Shown: in pieces, positions 60,101 through 64,000 of the stretch | Layout of the letters: every line of letters begins with the position of its first letter | How positions within the stretch are numbered: the stretch's first letter is position 1 | From: Nemopilema nomurai | Lineage: Eukaryota > Cnidaria > Scyphozoa > Rhizostomeae > Rhizostomatidae | Direction: 5' to 3' | Assembly: GCA_003864495.1 (NCBI GenBank) | Contig: PEDN01001360.1 | Location: forward strand, 372,001-436,000 | DNA: 64,000 nucleotides | The notes under the pieces: model-generated | Told to the model about the DNA's origin: nothing | The model's input: only the letters and a program-made list of their open reading frames with translations | Databases searched by the model: none | Position numbers and translations under genes: made by a program

Positions 60101-63100
60101 CGAGTGGGGCTCCGATCGGCGAGAACGCCAGCTCCGCTTGCACGAGCTCAGGCGATGAGGTGGACGGTAGTTTGCAAATTGTTCTTTTTAGCCTGATAAT
60201 AATCCTGTCGCTTGTGGGGAATTCACTGATTGTTGCGATCGTCATAAAAAACAAGCGTATGCACACATTATCGAACCTGTTAATTATGAATATCAGTTTG
60301 GCCGACCTGCTGGTAACACTGCTCCCCATGGTGTGGGAGGTCGTCCGATTGAGCCACTTCGCAGACGGGACCTGGCCTCTGGGCAGCTTCATGTGCGTCT
60401 TCGCTTACTTCTGTGTCTACATGTCAGTGGCGTGCTCTGTATTAAGCCTGAGCGCCGTGTCCATTGATCGCTACTTCTTGATAGTCAAGCCCCACGGATA
60501 CAGTCTGAAGAATCGCTTCATCAAGTACATCATACTTGGCATTTGGGTGTCGTCGTTCTTCTTTGCATTCCCCGCCATTCTCGTGCAAAGAGTTGTCACT
60601 GACCAGCATACTGGCAGGAAGCAGTGCACAGAGGTATGGGAGAGCCCCTTCAACCCGAAGATCAGCCCCCGAATTTACACCGGGGTGCTGTTCGTGTTCC
60701 TGTACGTGATCCCGCTGGCGATGATGACCGTGCTCTACTCCCGACTCTGCTTGCGTCTGTGGACCAGAAGCAGCCCGGAAAGCATGATTTCCACCAGCCG
60801 CAAGCGGTCCATCATGCGCAAAAGGAAAGTCGTCATCATGCTCATCTTTATGGTGCTCATCTTCGCGATCGGCTGGTTCCCTGTTTTCCTTGTCCAGTTT
60901 CTCACCTTCTTTAACCCTCAGGTCACCAACTGTATTCACAACATCCCAGAAGCACTCTACTTTGTGGGATTCTTCTTCGAGTACTTGAGCAGCGCCTTGA
61001 ATCCTTACGTCTACTTCGTGTTCAGCGAGTCGTTCCGGGATGGGCTGAAAACTTTGTTCCGGTTGAAAGGAAACGGGCGACCGAGAACCAGAAGTCGGAC
61101 AGCTTCCAGGCTGCAGCTTTCAAAGTTTACGCCGTCCCCCAATAGCTTTCGTGAGCCGAGCAAGTTTCGTAGAAGTGGGAGCCTGAGGATTTCGCCGGAC
61201 CCAAATCTTCCTGAGAGACAGTATATGACGTCATCCACCAGACTAACTCCCGAGTATAAATCTCCACAAGGATAGAGAACTGTAAATGTGAACAGAGATA
61301 AAGTATTTTGAAATTGTCAAAATAGTTTTAGGAGACTGCCGATAAGGTGCTTTTGACATGTTTTTATCCTTCAAAAGTTGAATTAACTATTAGTTGAATC
61401 TGTTGCAACGCCCAAGCATTTGTCTTTAAGATGAATTTGTTATTGCCTTCCTTAAATGAAAACCCCCTTTCAGCCACAAAGAAAGCCACCACGCATAACT
61501 GTGTAGTCGTATTACCTACCACGGCTCTCACAGGGTTGACGCCATAACAGTTGTTAAAAGATGCTCATTAGCTTTATAGTCTTGTCAAATGTAGCTGTTA
61601 TTGAATGTAATTTGTAACAAGGCGTAACATGAATGTAATTGATCATCAGACGCATAATTTCCTTGATTTGTATAATACATACTATTATTCTGCCGTGACT
61701 AACATTGAGGACTAGCTAATTAGGACATTATTTCCACGTACATTCGGGTTTTTTCTTGTACATCGATCTGCATCCGTGATGATTGTACGTTCAAACTGGA
61801 GCTCGCTTCTGCTCTTTTTGTCTCTCACCTGTGCACCAGTGCCAGTATGAGGCTAGGTGGGTCGCGACAACATCTGTGCACCCCCTTTGGCTGGGCGACA
61901 ATGACTTTTAATCTTTTTTATTACAATTTCAGAATGCAAGAAGTGAGGTCAATGCGTGCATTAGAATTCAGAAATTTGTAAGAGGTTGTCTGTGCAGAAA
62001 AAGAGAAGTATGATTGATTAGAGTTTTTCCTTGATAGTTTTTCCTCGGCCCCTTTTTTGAAAAGTTGCCCTAGATGATGGTCAAAGTGAAAGTCACATCG
62101 ATGACCAACTTTTGCTTTAGTCAGTCGAAAGTGTTGATGATGTGCAAGAATACATTAATTTGTATGCAGTACTAAAGTGACTCCCTCTTTGGTTGAAATA
62201 TGACTTCTATGCTCTACATAGTGTGTAGATTTCGATCACTGAAAGGTAAAAAGGAACCTGGATAAAGAGCATTTGAGCGTTGGTTTTAGGAAATTATCTT
62301 TTTACCTCAACTGATGTTTTTTCGCTCTACGGTGTTTTGCATCCAAATGTTCCTTGTAGAACATATTTTTGATGGCCTGTAATCAAAGGAGTTATTACGT
62401 CTAATTAAACCACATCCTTTGCCACAGCCTTCGATTAGAAGTTGATCGAGTTGACAAAACGATAGCCCGAAATAATCAATCTTTGTTAATTTTTGTTGAA
62501 AATTTGTAAAGGTCTTTCATCCTTCATTCATTGTAGGCCCGTCAACTTCGAGATCTATTCGATCAAGAAATTCTATTGATACGAAAAAAGGATGCGAGAA
62601 ACGAACTCAGATTCGAAGACACAAAAAACTCTCTAAGGATGATAGGATTCTTTTATAATCCGCGAACGGATCATGATAGATTAGTAAGCACTTCACTTAA
62701 TCTATGTTATCGAAAAGCATTGCTGTGATGCAAGAAAAATTAAGCGGACTTGCTAATAGTGCTGTATCAGAACTTTTTAATCCAGATTAGAGAATGAATG
62801 TTCCTCTATTATTTTAACCCCCCGTCAAAATTTTGTTGCAATGTTGAGCTGATTGGTATTTGTTACCTTCAAAAGATTATTTCTTGAAGTTTTCATAATG
62901 AAAAGTTGGGGCTAAGTAATAATGTATTTATCACCACCTTCCAAGGTTCGACTTACTTGAATAACAGTATTTATGTATAGAAACTCTTCAAGATAACCCC
63001 TCTTAAATTGGGCCTCTGGAAGCCGAGAGTGGTGGAGAAAAGTGAAGATTGATAAACCGTTCTACTATTTTTCTTTCATCTTACTAGATGTGACGAAATT

Positions 63101-63420
63101 ATATGCTGAAGTCGGTATGATGTTTCCTAGAATCGAATTGAATCCGCGAGATATTTTTGTAAAGAAAAAGAGGGCGTGACATCTATTTAAGAAAACGCAG
63201 TGGGTTACAATAGTTTTTATTCAGAATTTATGCTAGTTTTACTTAAATCTGATTCATGTCTGATTAATGTTGTGTGTTATGAACCCGAAATCGTCGTTTC
63301 CTTTCAGATGAAACTTTGCCAGCTGATTTTGAAAATGCACAATGCGGGAGGAATACATACAACGGAAGATGATCGTAGATGGGTTCACCAGTTCAAAACA
63401 TTACTTTATCTTTGTCTAAG
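51148..63420 (+). CDS. UBE3C: Ubiquitin ligase UBE3C (HECT E3), N-terminal five exons, continues past right edge
   Basis: Visible exons: 51148-51213, 53082-53135, 61933-62007, 62537-62683, 63308-63420; all GT-AG and phase 0 until the last, which ends in phase 2. They give 151 residues matching the N terminus of UBE3C: MYSF-G---KP-VSL-GASKK, a charged helix ending QERQQRW, an IQ motif IQKFVRGCLCR (exon 3), then LRMIGFFYN----D--RL corresponding to the VRQLLFFY block, and WVHQFKTLLYLCL. UBE3C is a proteasome-associated HECT ligase that extends ubiquitin chains on substrates; the IQ motif is a calmodulin-binding type. The HECT domain should lie beyond the window. Intron 1 (1.9 kb) holds a MITE and intron 2 (8.8 kb) holds two intronless GPCR genes. 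The initiating ATG has A at -3. Individual exons are short, so identity rests on their order, phase and combined match. Confidence 0.85.
52111..52546. mobile_element. MITE with GGGG...GATTATAT...TTTTCAGCC inverted termini in UBE3C intron 1
   Basis: The left end reads AGGGGCTGATTATAT then AAGAGTTTTCAGCC; the right end is its inverse with a few changes (GGGGTCGATTATAT, then GAGCGTTTTCAGCC). About 436 bp, no coding capacity. Internal copies of the CTCAGCCC and TCAGCCC motif occur in both orientations. The target duplication is unclear: TTTA flanks each end in inverted orientation, so the exact boundary and superfamily are unresolved. Confidence 0.75.
54211..55389 (-). CDS. Neuropeptide-receptor-like GPCR nested antisense in UBE3C intron 2
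   Basis: Single-exon rhodopsin-family receptor of 392 residues. The ATG at 55389 is preferred; a longer open frame upstream starts at GTG and is unlikely. Residues, numbered from that GTG: N-glycosylation sites N7 and N8, GN at 47-48, D76 in TM2, C106-C181 disulfide, D130-R131-F132 at TM3, CWLP 263-266 and NPYVY 306-310. The C-terminal tail (about 70 residues) is S/T rich, suited to arrestin-type regulation. Helix style (KNKRMHT-AN, ADLL-TLLPM-WEVV, NPYVYF) is that of peptide-receptor families such as NPFF, orexin or galanin receptors, but the ligand cannot be told. It is strongly similar to the receptor at 60079 (same TM2 block TLLPMVWEVVRL, same spacing), so both come from a local duplication. 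Confidence 0.92.
   Translation of the reverse strand: MSNNTSFTTPSTGSLAACVPSAPVSTDLQATMFSFLIILSFVGNSLIILIVAKNKRMHTVANALICNMSVADLLITLLPMVWEVVRLIHLPKGNWPMGGFMCTFVHMCIYLSVAASIFSLQMITCDRFFAIMFPLNRIITKKVLPYILALIWVAAFAFSSPTIYAMELAQFDGDTYCIEKWNPPFHVKNSPVHYTVILFVALYALPLLTMAVMYSAISWKLWKRIVPGESSSETEKQLLRQKKKVIKMLVVISLIFAICWLPVFVMQFVIFTSEYYQRCYTSFPSWFQFFAFFMEYLGSAINPYVYFIFSGAYRRGLKSVLTRFRRVDPKSTTTTRVFRKSTRVTGSNTTSTMAGANKTHDNIQMTEKSDGAIQEESAENLAKTDKNENETV
55390..58493. other. UBE3C intron 2, region between nested GPCRs, left part
   Basis: Contains the probable promoter of the antisense GPCR just right of 55390. Repeated CGCCTC-type motifs occur at 56140-56240, and a GGGGCCATGGCCCC palindrome lies within a G/C run at 56295-56321, features often seen in degraded repeats. 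No coding exon of UBE3C is visible. Confidence 0.4.
58494..58889. mobile_element. TA-flanked MITE in UBE3C intron 2
   Basis: About 396 bp with inverted ends CACGCT-TTTTTATAAGGAACC (left) and CTCGCT-ATTTTATAAGGAACC (right, inverted), each flanked by TA (58492-58493 and 58890-58891). TA target duplication and small size fit a Tc1/mariner-type MITE. Internal AAGGAACTT blocks are also repeated. No coding capacity. Confidence 0.75.
60079..61275 (+). CDS. Neuropeptide-receptor-like GPCR nested on the same strand in UBE3C intron 2
   Basis: Single-exon rhodopsin-family receptor of 398 residues from the ATG at 60079 (A at -3). A longer frame begins at GTG 59998 and is not used here. N-glycosylation sites N2, N7 and N16 precede TM1. 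Motifs: GN 47-48, D76, C106-C183, DRY 130-132, GWFP 265-268 where CWxP is usual, NPYVY 308-312, then a basic, S/R-rich tail. It aligns almost without gaps with the receptor at 54211-55389. The family is known for peptide signalling through G proteins at the plasma membrane; the specific ligand is not identifiable. The flanking region from about 59.3 kb is more GC-rich than the rest of the intron, as expected for a promoter and leader. It shares strand with its host gene, so it must avoid or compete with host splicing and poly(A) use. Confidence 0.93.
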   Translation: MNFTGANASGAPIGENASSACTSSGDEVDGSLQIVLFSLIIILSLVGNSLIVAIVIKNKRMHTLSNLLIMNISLADLLVTLLPMVWEVVRLSHFADGTWPLGSFMCVFAYFCVYMSVACSVLSLSAVSIDRYFLIVKPHGYSLKNRFIKYIILGIWVSSFFFAFPAILVQRVVTDQHTGRKQCTEVWESPFNPKISPRIYTGVLFVFLYVIPLAMMTVLYSRLCLRLWTRSSPESMISTSRKRSIMRKRKVVIMLIFMVLIFAIGWFPVFLVQFLTFFNPQVTNCIHNIPEALYFVGFFFEYLSSALNPYVYFVFSESFRDGLKTLFRLKGNGRPRTRSRTASRLQLSKFTPSPNSFREPSKFRRSGSLRISPDPNLPERQYMTSSTRLTPEYKSPQG

Positions 63421-64000
63421 GTTTGTATGTGGGATGTGCTTTTAGTCCGGTCTTGTAAGCGATGCTTGAATACTTGAAATAGTGATTGGCGTGAAAGAAG
63501 GTTATGTAGAGCAGAGGGCTCCCTGACGCAACCGAGCTAGCACGTTCCGAATATCAAAGATTATTACGTATTTTTTCGAAGGCGCATGGGTTGCACGCAA
63601 ATTGTCAAACGCTGCAACACTAGTTGAAGAGCCACTTTTGTCTGACATTGTCAGCTGCAAATGACGAAAAGGCTTGGGCAACAGCTGATAGGTTGTTACG
63701 TAGGCTGCAACAAGACACGGTTTTGTGTGTGAAATGTTTCAATATTCTCAACATTGATCGTTCGTTTATCATTTCACCTTCTGTTAACAGGAAGTGTCAA
63801 TAACGGATATAGGCGCTTAAGCTGTTGATAGCCAGAAAACTTGAACATCATTTTGTAGCTAGCCCAAGTATTTTTACAGCTGAAAGTTCTGACATGAACT
63901 GGGTGCACAAACACGATTTTGTGGCAGAGGGTCCTCTCTTACAACGCCAAGTCTCTATTGTTTTTGCTTTCAAAACAAACAGACGAAAAATTCCACTTAG
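63421..64000 (+). other. UBE3C intron, right edge
   Basis: No further UBE3C exon with matching phase (it must start in phase 2) was seen before the window ends. Nothing else is recognisable. Confidence 0.4.

Noticed and set aside
60442..60939. 165-codon minus-strand frame
   Set aside because: Antisense shadow of the receptor at 60079-61275.
63086..63178. Possible UBE3C exon (VTKLYAEVGMMFPRIEL)
   Set aside because: Exon 4 ends in phase 0 and this acceptor would create an immediate stop; the exon at 63308 fits in phase and homology instead.

Overview
The window is AT-rich animal nuclear DNA. Coding regions are broken by spliceosomal GT-AG introns, start codons have animal-style contexts, and conserved genes (RPB5, kinesin-13, UBE3C) align closely with vertebrate proteins. 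Single-exon rhodopsin-family GPCRs, single-exon RNA-binding protein genes and many small inverted-repeat elements suggest an early-branching animal, most likely a cnidarian (anthozoan). That placement is an inference, not proven by the sequence.

Left third (1-24 kb, plus strand): four genes for RNA-binding proteins. Two are muscleblind-like CCCH zinc-finger paralogues, both uninterrupted by introns; the second has a frame break near its 3' end. Next is a single-exon ELAV/Hu protein with three RRMs, followed by a very long T-rich, ARE-rich downstream region. Last is an hnRNP U-like gene (split SPRY plus P-loop kinase-like domain) with an RG/P-rich N terminus in place of the usual SAP domain and a C-terminal YAGQQ tandem-repeat tail.

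Middle (25-51 kb, minus strand): an eight-exon gene for RPB5/POLR2E, rebuilt completely (210 aa), with an 872-bp inverted-repeat transposon in its fourth intron. Then an intronless GPCR with an unusual VRF motif, and a 25-exon kinesin-13 gene (KIF2-like, 701 aa) spanning about 12.9 kb.

Right (51-64 kb): about 750 bp from the kinesin start and on the opposite strand begins UBE3C, a HECT ubiquitin ligase gene. Five small N-terminal exons are visible and the gene runs off the right edge. Its 8.8-kb second intron holds two complete intronless neuropeptide-receptor-like GPCR genes, one on each strand and clearly paralogous, plus a small TA-flanked MITE. A second MITE lies in intron 1. The nested head-to-head GPCR pair is the most unusual arrangement here.

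Functionally the window mixes housekeeping genes (RNA polymerase subunit, microtubule depolymerase, ubiquitin ligase) with RNA-processing regulators and receptors. Nothing suggests an operon-like unit; the KIF2/UBE3C divergent start is the only clear case where neighbours may share regulation.
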